From NCBI GenBank assembly GCA_024275635.1, contig JAJRYT010000151.1, positions 62,001 to 126,000 of the forward strand: a stretch of 64,000 nt of DNA, written 5' to 3'. Shown one piece after another: positions 1 to 8,213 of the stretch. The position numbers and the translations under genes are program-made. The stretch's first letter is position 1. The number at the start of each line of letters is the position of its first letter. The notes below the pieces were generated by a model that had not been told where the DNA came from, did no database searches, and saw only the letters and a program-made list of their open reading frames with translations. Source of the DNA: Chloroflexota bacterium. Its GTDB lineage: Bacteria; Chloroflexota; Anaerolineae; Promineifilales; Promineifilaceae.

Positions 1-157
1 TGCGGCCGTTGTGTTAGGTGATTGTTTGCAACCCTGAGATACCATCTCCGTATTGAACGATAATTAAATTCAAAAATAGCGCCCGTTGAGACCAGCGCAG
101 TTTATTACATGTTAAAATCTCGCCAGTCTCAAGCAATAAAAGAAGGATGTAGGAACG

Positions 158-343
158 ATGAATGAAAAACAATTAGTACGCTCAACTGATGATCGCATGA
201 TAGCCGGCGTCGCCTCTGGCGTTGCCAACTACTTGAACCTTGATCCCACGATTGCCCGCTTGCTTTTTGTCCTGCTGGCATTGGCTGGTGGGCCGGGCAT
301 CATAATTTACCTCATTTTATGGGTCGTCATGCCGGAAGCGTAA
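158..343 (+). CDS. PspC domain small membrane protein
   Basis: This 61-residue protein is essentially one PspC domain. The N-terminal half carries the family pattern of a basic stretch followed by IAGVASGVANYL and a short helix. The C-terminal half is one hydrophobic segment at about residues 34-58 ending WVVMPEA. PspC proteins sit in the inner membrane and act in envelope stress or as anchors. The start is supported by AAGGATG upstream of the ATG. No psp partner genes lie nearby, so a stress role here is inference from the family. Confidence 0.85.
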   Translation: MNEKQLVRSTDDRMIAGVASGVANYLNLDPTIARLLFVLLALAGGPGIIIYLILWVVMPEA

Positions 344-396
344 CTCACAAATTCAGGCAACTCCGGGATAAGAACCCCGTATTGAGAGTAAGATTT

Positions 397-560
397 GGTT
401 GAGAGACCTAAACAATTAAATTGAACAGTTCTTGGTCATCTGACCGGCATTAAGAAACCAACGTGACAACTATATGTCTGAGCCGGATGCCAGATAAAAA
501 TAGATTTCGAGGCTCTCAACAAAGCATAAAGCCACCAACCCCGGTTGGTGGCTTTTATTT
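397..560 (+). ncRNA. Candidate structured RNA ending in a terminator
   Basis: No ORF fits here, but the segment folds by eye. GTTGAGAG at 398-405 pairs with CTCTCAAC at 513-520, extended by CC/GG across a bulged A. Inside are smaller pairings, such as GGCAT near 450 with ATGCC near 487. A strong intrinsic terminator follows directly. A closed outer stem plus terminator suits a small RNA of about 160 nt or a riboswitch-like leader, 250 nt upstream of the AhpD-like gene. It matches no family I recognise, including 6S RNA and common riboswitches. Confidence 0.4.
529..560 (+). terminator. Rho-independent terminator
   Basis: A perfect 10-bp stem, GCCACCAACC / GGTTGGTGGC, with a two-base loop at 531-552 is followed by TTTTATTT. 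It is 186 bp past the PspC stop codon, so it may end that transcript or the candidate RNA at 397. Confidence 0.8.
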
Positions 561-703
561 ACCAAAGGATGTGGGAATTTTTAATTTGATGAGTTTTCCA
601 TTAGGCACGGCCGTTGACGTTTACACGCTTTAGGCGCTGATGCAAGAAGATGCGGCCGATTACTTTTTGTCGGCGAAGATGGCGTAGTAGTAAGTTTGCG
701 GTG

Positions 704-738
704 AAACGGCCGTTTTCCCCTCAGGAAACGGCCGTTTT
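704..738. terminator. Terminator-like hairpin built from two ACGGCCGT copies
   Basis: Two copies of AAACGGCCGTTT separated by about ten bases pair with each other and end in TTTTTG. It precedes the AhpD-like gene, so it could act as a terminator of incoming transcription. It illustrates how paired octamers make strong hairpins. Confidence 0.5.
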
Positions 739-810
739 TGTCGTCTAAACAGCATAATTGGGTCACAATCAATGATGCAGAAAATAGGCAGCGAATTAAA
801 GGAGCAAATT

Positions 811-1158
811 ATGACAACCCGTTTAGACGCATTTAACGCCTACCGCGATAAAATGAACGCCCGGATTTTTGAATTAGATCATTTGGGGATAAAACGCTTC
901 TTCAACCTGGATACGGCCGCTTACCGGGCCGGCGCGCTGGATGAAAAAACAAAGGAGTTGCTGGGATTGGTCGCTTCAACCGTCCTGCGCTGCAACGACT
1001 GCATTGATTACCACCTGATTCAATGCATGGAAGCCGGCTGGAACGATGAAGAAATCGTAGACGCACTCAACGTGGCTCTGATCGTCGGCGGCAGCATCGT
1101 GATCCCCCACTTACGCCATGCGATTGAAACAATGGACTTACTGCATGAGAAGGCATAA
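811..1158 (+). CDS. Carboxymuconolactone decarboxylase / AhpD-like protein
   Basis: The 115-residue protein has the CMD fold signature: the redox motif RCNDCIDYHL, i.e. CxxC followed by a His three residues on, near residues 57-66. Alpha-helical segments follow, including EEIVDALNVALIVGG. AhpD-type members are thiol peroxidase partners that use this Cys pair. Other CMD proteins are decarboxylases, so the exact substrate is unknown. I chose ATG 811 over the ATG at 772 because AAAGGAG lies eight bases before it. The gene stands alone. Confidence 0.85.
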   Translation: MTTRLDAFNAYRDKMNARIFELDHLGIKRFFNLDTAAYRAGALDEKTKELLGLVASTVLRCNDCIDYHLIQCMEAGWNDEEIVDALNVALIVGGSIVIPHLRHAIETMDLLHEKA

Positions 1159-1180
1159 AAAAAGGGCGATTACTCGCCCC
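1157..1180 (-). terminator. Rho-independent terminator for leftward transcripts
   Basis: Read on the minus strand, GGGCGA and TCGCCC pair around a four-base loop and are followed by seven T. It abuts the AhpD-like stop codon and would end transcription of the TauE-like gene about 215 bp upstream on the minus strand. Confidence 0.7.
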
Positions 1181-1394
1181 AGCCTGTGTTCTTGATAGTC
1201 GCTCGCATTTCACCACGGCCGTATGACGGTTTGTGCCGAAATGGATTGATACAAACCAACAGCCCCACGAAAGAGATTATTAAAATGATCGTTAGCGTTG
1301 ACATCTCTCTAAATACCTCGTTAATCAATACAAATACCAGTACTTAAGTCCTATAGTAAGCAGTCTGCCTGACAAATGACCTTAAGAAAATCCT

Positions 1395-2102
1395 TCATGC
1401 CCCCCAAAGCAGCCACCCGCCCAAAAATAGCAGCACAACTAACACGATCTGGCGAAAAATTTGGGGGTTAATCCACCGATCCAGACTGATTCCTGCCCAC
1501 AGTCCTAAAATGATAGCCGGCGCGCCCAGGCCGAAACTGCGCCAGACAAGCGGCGTAAAATTCCCGCTAACAGCATGGAGAACCATGACAACCAGGCTGT
1601 TCAGCAAGAAAAAGGCCTGTAAATTGCTCTTGAATTCGGCCGGGGGCCATTGGCGGCAGCTGCCATAAATGATCACCGGCGGCCCGCCTGTATTATATGC
1701 GCCGCTTAACAAACCAGAGGCAAAGCCAAAGCCATAGGCCCATATCCGTCGCTTCAGTTGGGGTAAACGCGGACTGAATAAGGCAAAGAGCGCATACCCC
1801 AACACAATGACGCCCAAGATTTTAGTAATGAGTTGGGCGTCGGCCCGGCGCAGGATAAATACGCCCAGGGGAATGGCAGCTACCGCAGCAAGGGATAAAT
1901 GGCTGACAGCCCGCAAGTTGAAAGCGTGCCGGTAACGAACTAACATGATTGTCTCGATGGCCACGCCGATGAGAGAGACCAGCGGCGTGGCCGCGCGAAT
2001 GCCCAAAATTCCCACAAGCAGCGGCATAGAAACGAGCGCCAGACCAAATCCTGTGGCGCCTTGTACAAACGAGGCTAAGAACACAATGAGGGAGATAAGC
2101 AT
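1395..2102 (-). CDS. TauE/SafE family membrane permease
   Basis: This 235-residue, very hydrophobic protein has about seven to eight membrane segments. It shows the family hallmarks: an N-terminal QGATGFGLALVSMPLL and an internal LLSGAYNTGGPPVIIY. TauE/SafE proteins export sulfite, sulfoacetate or related organosulfur anions, and the substrate here cannot be read from sequence. There is no clear ribosome binding site before the ATG, because the 70 bp separating it from the upstream binding-protein gene are filled with AGTGACT repeats. Confidence 0.85.
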   Translation of the reverse strand: MLISLIVFLASFVQGATGFGLALVSMPLLVGILGIRAATPLVSLIGVAIETIMLVRYRHAFNLRAVSHLSLAAVAAIPLGVFILRRADAQLITKILGVIVLGYALFALFSPRLPQLKRRIWAYGFGFASGLLSGAYNTGGPPVIIYGSCRQWPPAEFKSNLQAFFLLNSLVVMVLHAVSGNFTPLVWRSFGLGAPAIILGLWAGISLDRWINPQIFRQIVLVVLLFLGGWLLWGA

Positions 2103-2105
2103 GAG

Positions 2106-2159
2106 GAAGTGACTGGAGGGGGAAGTGACTGAAGTGACTAAAGTGGGGAGTGACTAAAG
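2106..2159. repeat. Short tandem repeat, AGTGACT-based
   Basis: Four to five imperfect copies of AGTGACT with 2-7 bp fillers fill the gap between two leftward genes. This belongs to the class of short degenerate repeats seen in many gaps of the window. Confidence 0.6.
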
Positions 2160-2171
2160 CAGGGAGGCAAT

Positions 2172-3761
2172 TTAGTCGCTTCCCAAAGAAACATAGCGCC
2201 ATTGGGGAACGCCCATGGGGGTCAGGACGTAGTTTTGCAGGCGGGGTTTGACGAGGACGGCCGTCACCCCATGACTCAAAAATACCACCGGCGCATCGGC
2301 CACAATTTGTTGTTCAATGTCGGCGTACAGGGCCAGGCGGGCGGCCACATCCCGCTCCACACGCGCTTTTTCGAGCTGCGCGTCTACCATTAAATTGACA
2401 TAACCTCCTAGATTTTGCGACGACTGGCTGTGGTACAACACATCGAGAAAATTTTGCGGGTCAGGATAATCAGCACACCAGCCGCTGTCGAAAAGTTGTC
2501 CCCCATTACCGGCGTACAATTCATCATAGTAGGTAAACGGATCCAAGATGACCGGCTCAATGGCAGCGCCGAGATTTTCCTGCCACTGGGTGATAACGGC
2601 CGTGACATACCCATTCACATCCCCATACCCGGCCATTGTGTATGACAGCGGCGGCAGGTTGGCCGGATCGGCATAACCGGCCTCGACCAGCAGTTGGCGC
2701 GCCCGCTCCGGATCAAACGGGTAGCCCGGCTGCCGCCCTGTATACCCCGGCATCCCCGGCGGCAGCGGCCCAACCGAAGGCAGGGCATTGCCGCCGGAAA
2801 ACATTTCAATCAGCAGTTCCTTGTCCAGGGCATAATTAAACGCCTGACGCACGCGAACATCATCAAAGGGCGGCCGTTGGTTGTTGAGGCCAATGACCGA
2901 GGTACACAAACTGACGCCCGTCCGCAAATCGGCCGCAAGCGGATCGTTGGGGTCCAAAACCCGTTCCAGCGTGTCGCCGCCAATGCCCACCAGGTCAATC
3001 TGGTCTGTTTCATACAGGGAAAGCGGCAGGCCCGGCCCCAACTGGTAAACCAATCGAGAGATGTGGGCCGGTTCCAAATAATAGTCGTCGTTGCGAACCA
3101 GAATCATGATCTCATCATCCCGCCAGGTTTCCAACTTGAAAGGGCCAGTTCCGTTGGGGTTATGCTCCCAATCGGATTGACTGACATTTTCCCGATCAAC
3201 GACATAAGAGACAGGATAGGCCAATTTTTCCAAAAAGTAGACGACTGGGGCTGTCAGACGCACTTCCAACGTATGATCATCCACTGCCCGCAGGCCGCTG
3301 ATATGGTCAGCCTGGCCCGTGTGCATCGCCTGCACGCCCTCGATGTCGCCCAGGTAGGTTACGACGGTGTCGGAGCCGGCGGCGGGATGGGCGGCGCGTT
3401 CCCACGAGTAGATGATGTCGGCGGCGGCGACGGCACGGCCGTTATGAAACCGCGCGTTCGGGCGCAAATAAAAGGTGTAAACCAGTCCGTCAGCGCTCAC
3501 CGTCCAACCGGCGGCCAGCTCCGGCTGGACTTGCAGATCGGTATCCAGCGCCACCAGGCCGCTGAAAATGTGCCCCAATGCGCCGCTGGGACCGCTGAGG
3601 GTCAGCGCCGGGTCGAGGGTGCGCGGCTGGCTGCCTTGCAGCCGGACGGCGCCTTCGGGGTCGGTAACGGCCGTGCCCCCTTCCAGTAGCTGGTTGGCAA
3701 AATTGCAACTGAGCAAGAGAAAAACGGCCGCTAGAATGAAAATTGGGATACGTTTATTCAT
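2172..3761 (-). CDS. ABC transporter substrate-binding lipoprotein, peptide/family 5
   Basis: The 529-residue protein begins with a lipoprotein signal peptide (lipobox LLSC near residue 19). It continues as a typical family 5 solute-binding protein: LDPALTLSGPSG, an FHNGRAVAAADIIYSWER segment, and RVRQAFNYALDKELLIEMF mid-protein. Such proteins capture oligopeptides, dipeptides, nickel or glycans outside the membrane. No permease or ATPase genes adjoin it, so it is an orphan whose partners must lie elsewhere. Length is normal for the family. Confidence 0.9.
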   Translation of the reverse strand: MNKRIPIFILAAVFLLLSCNFANQLLEGGTAVTDPEGAVRLQGSQPRTLDPALTLSGPSGALGHIFSGLVALDTDLQVQPELAAGWTVSADGLVYTFYLRPNARFHNGRAVAAADIIYSWERAAHPAAGSDTVVTYLGDIEGVQAMHTGQADHISGLRAVDDHTLEVRLTAPVVYFLEKLAYPVSYVVDRENVSQSDWEHNPNGTGPFKLETWRDDEIMILVRNDDYYLEPAHISRLVYQLGPGLPLSLYETDQIDLVGIGGDTLERVLDPNDPLAADLRTGVSLCTSVIGLNNQRPPFDDVRVRQAFNYALDKELLIEMFSGGNALPSVGPLPPGMPGYTGRQPGYPFDPERARQLLVEAGYADPANLPPLSYTMAGYGDVNGYVTAVITQWQENLGAAIEPVILDPFTYYDELYAGNGGQLFDSGWCADYPDPQNFLDVLYHSQSSQNLGGYVNLMVDAQLEKARVERDVAARLALYADIEQQIVADAPVVFLSHGVTAVLVKPRLQNYVLTPMGVPQWRYVSLGSD

Positions 3762-3771
3762 GGCGTAAAAA

Positions 3772-3844
3772 ATAACGAATTGTGAATTGTGAATAACGAA
3801 TGGTGAATGGCCCGTTCACAATTCATCATTCATCATTCATTGTT
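3772..3844. repeat. Degenerate GAATNNT / ATTCATC repeats
   Basis: GTGAATT/GTGAATG-type units are followed by three ATTCATC-type heptamers in the opposite sense, so the whole can fold back. The array runs over the 3' end of the downstream peptidase gene and encodes its last residues. Confidence 0.6.
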
Positions 3845-5182
3845 CCCCTTCTTCCGACGGCTCAGGCCAAAAACCAACAGCAAGGGCATGAGTCCCAACC
3901 CGCAGCCGCCGGGTGACGGCCGTTCCGTTTCCGGTTCGGCTTGCGGCGCGGGGGTGGCGGCGGTCGTTGTCGGCGCGCGGGCCGTTGCTGCCGGCGTGGG
4001 CACACTCACCGGCGCGCCCAGGGGGACAATCGTGGGCACACGGGCGGCGGACAGCGGCGTGGGCGTGGGCGGAATGGGGCGGGGCGGGGCGCCAATCGCC
4101 GCGCGCCAGGCCAGTTCCAGCCCATCCACATTGAAACCGTACACCTGCTCCAGCGCCGCATCATACCCTTCCCCCTGGGCCAGCGTCAGCAGGAGCGTCT
4201 GCATCTTTTCCGGGCCATAGGCGTCCAGCATGAAATCAACCACGCTGTAGCTCTGGCTGTAGGCCATGCCGGCGGCGTCATCATGGGCCGGGAAAGCGCC
4301 GTTGAGACTGCGTAACGGTTCAAATCGGTTATTGCCAATCCCGTCGGCAATGTCGTCCAGCAGGCCGCTGTCCGGCGCTCCCTGAGCATAGACAGCCAGC
4401 CCCTCGTTGAGCCAGGTGGGACGATGGCCGCCGACGCAGCTGCGCCCAAACTGGCCGACGACCAGATGGGCCAGTTCGTGCCGCACCGTCGTGCGTCCCC
4501 AATCGGCGGCAGCGCTGGGCGGCACGCCTATCAAAATGGTGTTGTATTCGCTGAAGGCGACGCCCCCGGCCCAATCCTGGATGTACAGCACCGCCTGACG
4601 CATATCTTCGGAACTGCCGTAGATGTAAAGGTGTACCTCGCTTTGCAGTTCAATGCCCATGTCGGCTTCTAGCTGGGCTAAACCGGCAACGGCCGCATCC
4701 AGCAGCAGCGGCCCCACCTCGTCGCCGCGATACCAGTGCAGGCGGATGTTGTCCGCTGTTACTGTCTGCCAGTCAAAGCGGTCATCGCTGAGGGTGACGG
4801 TCTGGCGCGGCGCAGTGAAGGTACGGCCGTCGGCCGTCGTCAACGTCCATTCCCACCACAGTTCTGCGCCCGGCGGCGGGTTGCCGGAGCGGCTCATCAC
4901 CCACGTCCAGGAGAGGATATTGCCCGTCACTTCGATGGGAACCTGGGCCTCGGCTTCCAGGCAGCTAATTTGGGCCACGTCGTAGGTCAGTGTGACCGCG
5001 GTGATGGCGGCGCTGTCGTCCAGTTCCAGAGTGAAAGTTACTTCGTCGGGAAAATCAATGACGGCTTCGTTGACCAGGATGGCGGGATTGAACTCCTGGG
5101 CGCGTGCGAGGGATACGGCCGTTACCGCCCGCCAGCCCAACAAAGCCAGGAAAAGTGTTCCGGTCAGGTGTTTTTTGTTCAC
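3833..5182 (-). CDS. Surface-anchored peptidase MA-like gluzincin
   Basis: A signal peptide ending near ARA-Q is followed by a beta-rich N-terminal region. The zinc-metallopeptidase core carries RHELAHLVVGQFGR and, some 24 residues on, WLNEGLAVYAQG, which supplies the third ligand Glu. A long Pro/Thr/Ala linker then leads to a Gly-Cys-rich hydrophobic segment and an RRKK tail, suggesting a C-terminal membrane anchor. The frame is open to an ATG at 5281, but that would run through two hairpins. I therefore favour GTG 5182, directly before the signal peptide. The second gluzincin at 55879 has the same architecture class. Confidence 0.75.
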   Translation of the reverse strand: MNKKHLTGTLFLALLGWRAVTAVSLARAQEFNPAILVNEAVIDFPDEVTFTLELDDSAAITAVTLTYDVAQISCLEAEAQVPIEVTGNILSWTWVMSRSGNPPPGAELWWEWTLTTADGRTFTAPRQTVTLSDDRFDWQTVTADNIRLHWYRGDEVGPLLLDAAVAGLAQLEADMGIELQSEVHLYIYGSSEDMRQAVLYIQDWAGGVAFSEYNTILIGVPPSAAADWGRTTVRHELAHLVVGQFGRSCVGGHRPTWLNEGLAVYAQGAPDSGLLDDIADGIGNNRFEPLRSLNGAFPAHDDAAGMAYSQSYSVVDFMLDAYGPEKMQTLLLTLAQGEGYDAALEQVYGFNVDGLELAWRAAIGAPPRPIPPTPTPLSAARVPTIVPLGAPVSVPTPAATARAPTTTAATPAPQAEPETERPSPGGCGLGLMPLLLVFGLSRRKKGNNE

Positions 5183-5237
5183 AACCAGAGAGTACCTGAT
5201 TTGACGGCCGTCTACAAGCCGCCGGTTTACCCATAAA

Positions 5238-5268
5238 GACCGGCGAGGTTTTGGAAACCTCGCCGGTC
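5238..5268. repeat. Perfect 14-bp inverted repeat
   Basis: GACCGGCGAGGTTT and its complement flank three bases. A closely similar palindrome (AGACCTCGCAGGTTT arms) is embedded in the helicase gene at 21879, so this appears to be a dispersed palindromic element. Confidence 0.7.
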
Positions 5269-5280
5269 GGCCCCCATGCA

Positions 5281-5313
5281 AAACGAGGGGGTTCCGCAGA
5301 ACGCCCCTCGTTT
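5281..5313 (-). terminator. Terminator of the 5344 gene
   Basis: AAACGAGGGG and CCCCTCGTTT form a perfect 10-bp stem just past the stop codon of the leftward gene at 5344. The T-run is short, so efficiency is uncertain. Confidence 0.6.
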
Positions 5314-5343
5314 GGTTAGCTGTATCTTAAAATCTGGCAGTTA

Positions 5344-6081
5344 TCAGGCGGCTTGCCGTTTGCGGTTGTAAACCAGCCCGGCGCTGAAGAGAACCAACAA
5401 GCTCACCCCAATTGCAAAGGGTATCACAGGGGACTGACTATTGGCATCTGCTGTTTGCAATGTAATTGCCGTAGGCGCACCACAACCCATACTGACATCG
5501 CCGCCGTCTTCAACATTATCATCTCGATCATTAGTGCGACCATCAAAATATATGCCAGTTGGCACAGTAGCAAGACAGTTCCCAGCATTAAATCCCAGGG
5601 AAGCAAGGTCAACACTGAGTTCAGTAAACCCCCCAATAGTAGCAACATTAGTTGTTGCTACTATTGGGGCAAAGGTACTATCCATAACTGTAACCGTCAG
5701 AGGCGTGGGGCCTTCCACAAGAATATAACGATCATAGCCTGAAGTAAGACAGATTCCCGGATTAGTAGATCCTGTCAGTGTGCTATTATCATTATTAATG
5801 CATATCCACAAATATGGCCTTTGGGGAAGACGGTTCCAGTCAGTAGTAGCAAGTGTTTCAATTAGAAAATAAAAATTTGTCGTATCGTTTGTCCATTGCA
5901 AACGTGTGATGTCAACACCTTGATTTGTAATGAGACCTTCATCCGGATCAGATACGGTACCACCACCATCCCAGGCAGCCTCACGTGTACCATCAATAGT
6001 AATCGTAATGGCATAAGCAACGGCCGTTACCAACACCAACGCCATCATCGTCATTAAAACAACAAACAGTTTCCGATTCAT
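5344..6081 (-). CDS. Secreted protein with CBM9/DOMON-like domain and C-terminal anchor
   Basis: An N-terminal signal peptide ends near residue 24 (AVAYA). The mature protein starts TITIDGTREAAWDGGGTV, the typical opening of carbohydrate-binding module 9 / DOMON-like beta-sandwiches. The C-terminus has one hydrophobic segment and a NRKRQAA tail. AAAGGAG lies before the ATG. It is in a leftward run with two other anchored surface proteins. A sugar-binding or matrix role is inference from the domain opening only, and the middle of the protein I do not recognise. Confidence 0.65.
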   Translation of the reverse strand: MNRKLFVVLMTMMALVLVTAVAYAITITIDGTREAAWDGGGTVSDPDEGLITNQGVDITRLQWTNDTTNFYFLIETLATTDWNRLPQRPYLWICINNDNSTLTGSTNPGICLTSGYDRYILVEGPTPLTVTVMDSTFAPIVATTNVATIGGFTELSVDLASLGFNAGNCLATVPTGIYFDGRTNDRDDNVEDGGDVSMGCGAPTAITLQTADANSQSPVIPFAIGVSLLVLFSAGLVYNRKRQAA

Positions 6082-6263
6082 TTCAAACTACTCCTTTCAT
6101 TGCGCGCAAATTGCATAATTTACACATCTTCACGGTATTTTCACTGGCATTATACCGGGTTGGGGGAAAAAGAAGGTTCGGGTTCTGTTAGAAACGATTC
6201 CCGGCTTGATACCGGCAACCGAAAATAAACCTCCGATTTCTGGTTTCAGCCGCTGAACGCCAT

Positions 6264-8024
6264 TCATCGACGGCCGTTTCTAACCACCCAGCCCGCTAAT
6301 CCCAACGCCAACAGCGCCCCGGCCCCGATGAACCAGTAGGAAAGGGCGTTGGGGATTGGGGATTGGGGATTAGAGAGCGATGATTGGGAATTGATGATTG
6401 GGGATTGGGGATCGGTTGTGGGGGTGGGCACGGCCGTTTGTGTCATCGTTGGGGCGGGTGTGCCGGAGGGTGCGGTTGTGGGAACGGCCGTGTTTGTCGC
6501 CGTCGTCGTTTGCGTGGCCGTCGCCGTGGGCGTTGCCGCCGGGGTGGACATGTCGGCCAGCCCAATGTTGAGCGCCGCCAGCCGGGTCGGGTTGAGCGTG
6601 GCGATTGGACTAGACGGAGTCGGGTCGGCGGAAACGGCCGTATCGCCCCCCGCAGGCGGCAGAACGGGCGGCGCGGGCGGCACGCCCCCGCCATCCAGCG
6701 TCTGCACCAGGTAGTATGTCTGGCCGCCGATCATGCAGTAATCGCCGGCCGACTGGCTGCACAACGCGCCGGGCAGATGAACGGGAAAAACGCCGTTAAC
6801 GGCCGTTACCCCCCGGCGTCCCCCCCACATGTCTACCAAGACGGCCGTGTTGGCTGTGGCCGTCACCTGCGCCGTCTGCGGCGCGGGCAGACGGGAGAAC
6901 AAGACCGTCGTCGTCTGCCCCCCCTGCTCCAGCCGAATCTGGCCCACACTGTCCCACCGTTCGCGGGAAACGGCCGTCATCCCCGCCAGGTAACGCATGG
7001 CGATTTGGTAAGTGGTAAACGCGGGGCGGCGACGGCCGTTCATGCTGATCAGGCCAAATGGCTCCGGATTGGCCGCGCGGTCAGTGGGCGTATCCTTCAG
7101 CTTAAAAACGGCGATCCGCTGCGCCCCGGCCGCCAGCGCAGAGGCCAGCGCCTGGGGCATAAACGCCGCCTGCTCGTCCAGCGTCACGGCAAACATCCCA
7201 TCCGGCACCGGCCACTCCGGGTCATCCACCGGCGGCGCATTCGTCTCCGCCAGCCAGATTGGTTTCCAAATCCCATGCCCGCCCATCGCCCCATAAAACA
7301 CTTGGATGATGTCGTAAATCATGCCCGGCTGGAAATAAAGGTGGGCCGTAGCCACGTCAAAATAATAATTGTTCTCCGCCGCCGCCGGATCGGCCATCAC
7401 CACATCCAAAAAGCGGTCGAAGTAACCAGGGTCCCAAAAATGGGTGAAGGCGGCCAGGTGAATGACGGCGTTGGGGTTGGCCTGCTTGGCAACGAGGTAG
7501 GCCGTGCGCTGTAATTGGAAAAAATCCTCGACGGAGCCGTTCCAGGTGTGGGCCACCGCCCCGGCGCTGATGTCGGGTTCGTTCCAAATCGTCCAATGGT
7601 CAATGCGCCCCTGGTAGCGGGTGACGGCGTCGCGCACAAAGACGGCCCAGGTGTTGTTGGGATCGTCGTGGGGCAGCCACAAGCCGTGTGGCAGCCCCTT
7701 CTCATCCGTCGCCCAGCCGGGTATGCCGATGAGCAGACCGGTGACGAGCCGTCCGGCGTTGATTTCGCCGTTGATTTGGGCATCGCTCACCGGCGGCAGC
7801 CATTCGCCGGAACCGTTGGGCTGGGTTTCGGCCCAGTGGAATTGGACGCGAGTCCAGGATGCGCCCAACGCGCCAGCTTCGCCGGGCGCTTCGGCGCTCT
7901 CGATGACGCCAAAGCGCCAATCTATGCCGGCCTGGGGATCGGTGGCGGACACGGCCGTTTTCGGGGCGGATATGGCTATGAATAACAAAATCACAAATAA
8001 TAAAATCAGCTTACTTCGGTTCAT
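6264..8024 (-). CDS. Membrane-anchored glycoside hydrolase-like TIM-barrel protein
   Basis: After a signal peptide (residues 1-27) comes a clan-A glycoside hydrolase-like barrel. It contains WTIWNEPD with the presumed acid/base Glu near residue 149, and IWLAETNAP with the presumed nucleophile near residue 260. This matches GH39/GH5-like proteins, and the substrate is unknown. The C-terminal 170 residues are a Pro/Thr/Ala linker, then a membrane segment and RNGRR tail. Part of the linker, rich in Ser, Asn and Pro, is encoded by a GGGGATT repeat array, so the repeat has been absorbed into the reading frame. Confidence 0.8.
   Translation of the reverse strand: MNRSKLILLFVILLFIAISAPKTAVSATDPQAGIDWRFGVIESAEAPGEAGALGASWTRVQFHWAETQPNGSGEWLPPVSDAQINGEINAGRLVTGLLIGIPGWATDEKGLPHGLWLPHDDPNNTWAVFVRDAVTRYQGRIDHWTIWNEPDISAGAVAHTWNGSVEDFFQLQRTAYLVAKQANPNAVIHLAAFTHFWDPGYFDRFLDVVMADPAAAENNYYFDVATAHLYFQPGMIYDIIQVFYGAMGGHGIWKPIWLAETNAPPVDDPEWPVPDGMFAVTLDEQAAFMPQALASALAAGAQRIAVFKLKDTPTDRAANPEPFGLISMNGRRRPAFTTYQIAMRYLAGMTAVSRERWDSVGQIRLEQGGQTTTVLFSRLPAPQTAQVTATANTAVLVDMWGGRRGVTAVNGVFPVHLPGALCSQSAGDYCMIGGQTYYLVQTLDGGGVPPAPPVLPPAGGDTAVSADPTPSSPIATLNPTRLAALNIGLADMSTPAATPTATATQTTTATNTAVPTTAPSGTPAPTMTQTAVPTPTTDPQSPIINSQSSLSNPQSPIPNALSYWFIGAGALLALGLAGWVVRNGRR
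6349..6413. repeat. GGGGATT heptamer array inside a coding region
   Basis: Seven or so copies of GGGGATT and relatives (GATGATT, GGGAATT) lie within the linker-coding end of the hydrolase gene. Three heptamers equal seven codons, so array length changes in threes would preserve the frame. Confidence 0.7.
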
Positions 8025-8046
8025 TGAGGATAAGTCTAGAATGGAA

Positions 8047-8101
8047 AACGGAACACGGATTACGAATTACGGATTACGGAACACGGATTACGGATTACGA
8101 A
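8047..8101. repeat. GGAACAC / GGATTAC heptamer array
   Basis: About eight degenerate heptamers alternate GGAACAC, GGATTAC and GAATTAC upstream of the hydrolase gene. The same units recur at 16673 and at 62740. Confidence 0.75.
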
Positions 8102-8106
8102 AAAAG

Positions 8107-8191
8107 TAAGCGTTCACTCCCCCCTGGAGACTTTTGAAGTTTTGACGCTCTATGCAAAACTTCAAAAGTCTGTTGGCGACTGAACGGTTAC
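8107..8191. repeat. Dispersed hairpin element A, copy 1
   Basis: The element has ends GTAAGCGTTCA and TGAACGGTTAC, and a central stem AGACTTTTGAAGTTTTG / CAAAACTTCAAAAGTCT. Copies 2 and 3 at 23007 and 46915 share both stem arms and one end nearly exactly, but have a longer loop. It has no coding capacity and behaves like a miniature inverted-repeat element. Confidence 0.8.
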
Positions 8192-8213
8192 CGAAAAAAG
8201 CCGTTCTTCCGTT

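Noticed and set aside
811-1158. Selenocysteine in the AhpD-like protein
   Set aside because: Other CMD/AhpD-like proteins can be selenoproteins, but this one has an ordinary CxxC and no in-frame TGA.
2694-3689. 331-codon open frame antisense to the substrate-binding protein gene
   Set aside because: No domain, and the opposite frame is a full-length family 5 binding protein.
6384-7514. 376-codon open frame antisense to the glycoside-hydrolase-like gene
   Set aside because: Arg/Gly-rich translation with no domain. The opposite strand has catalytic motifs and a signal peptide.
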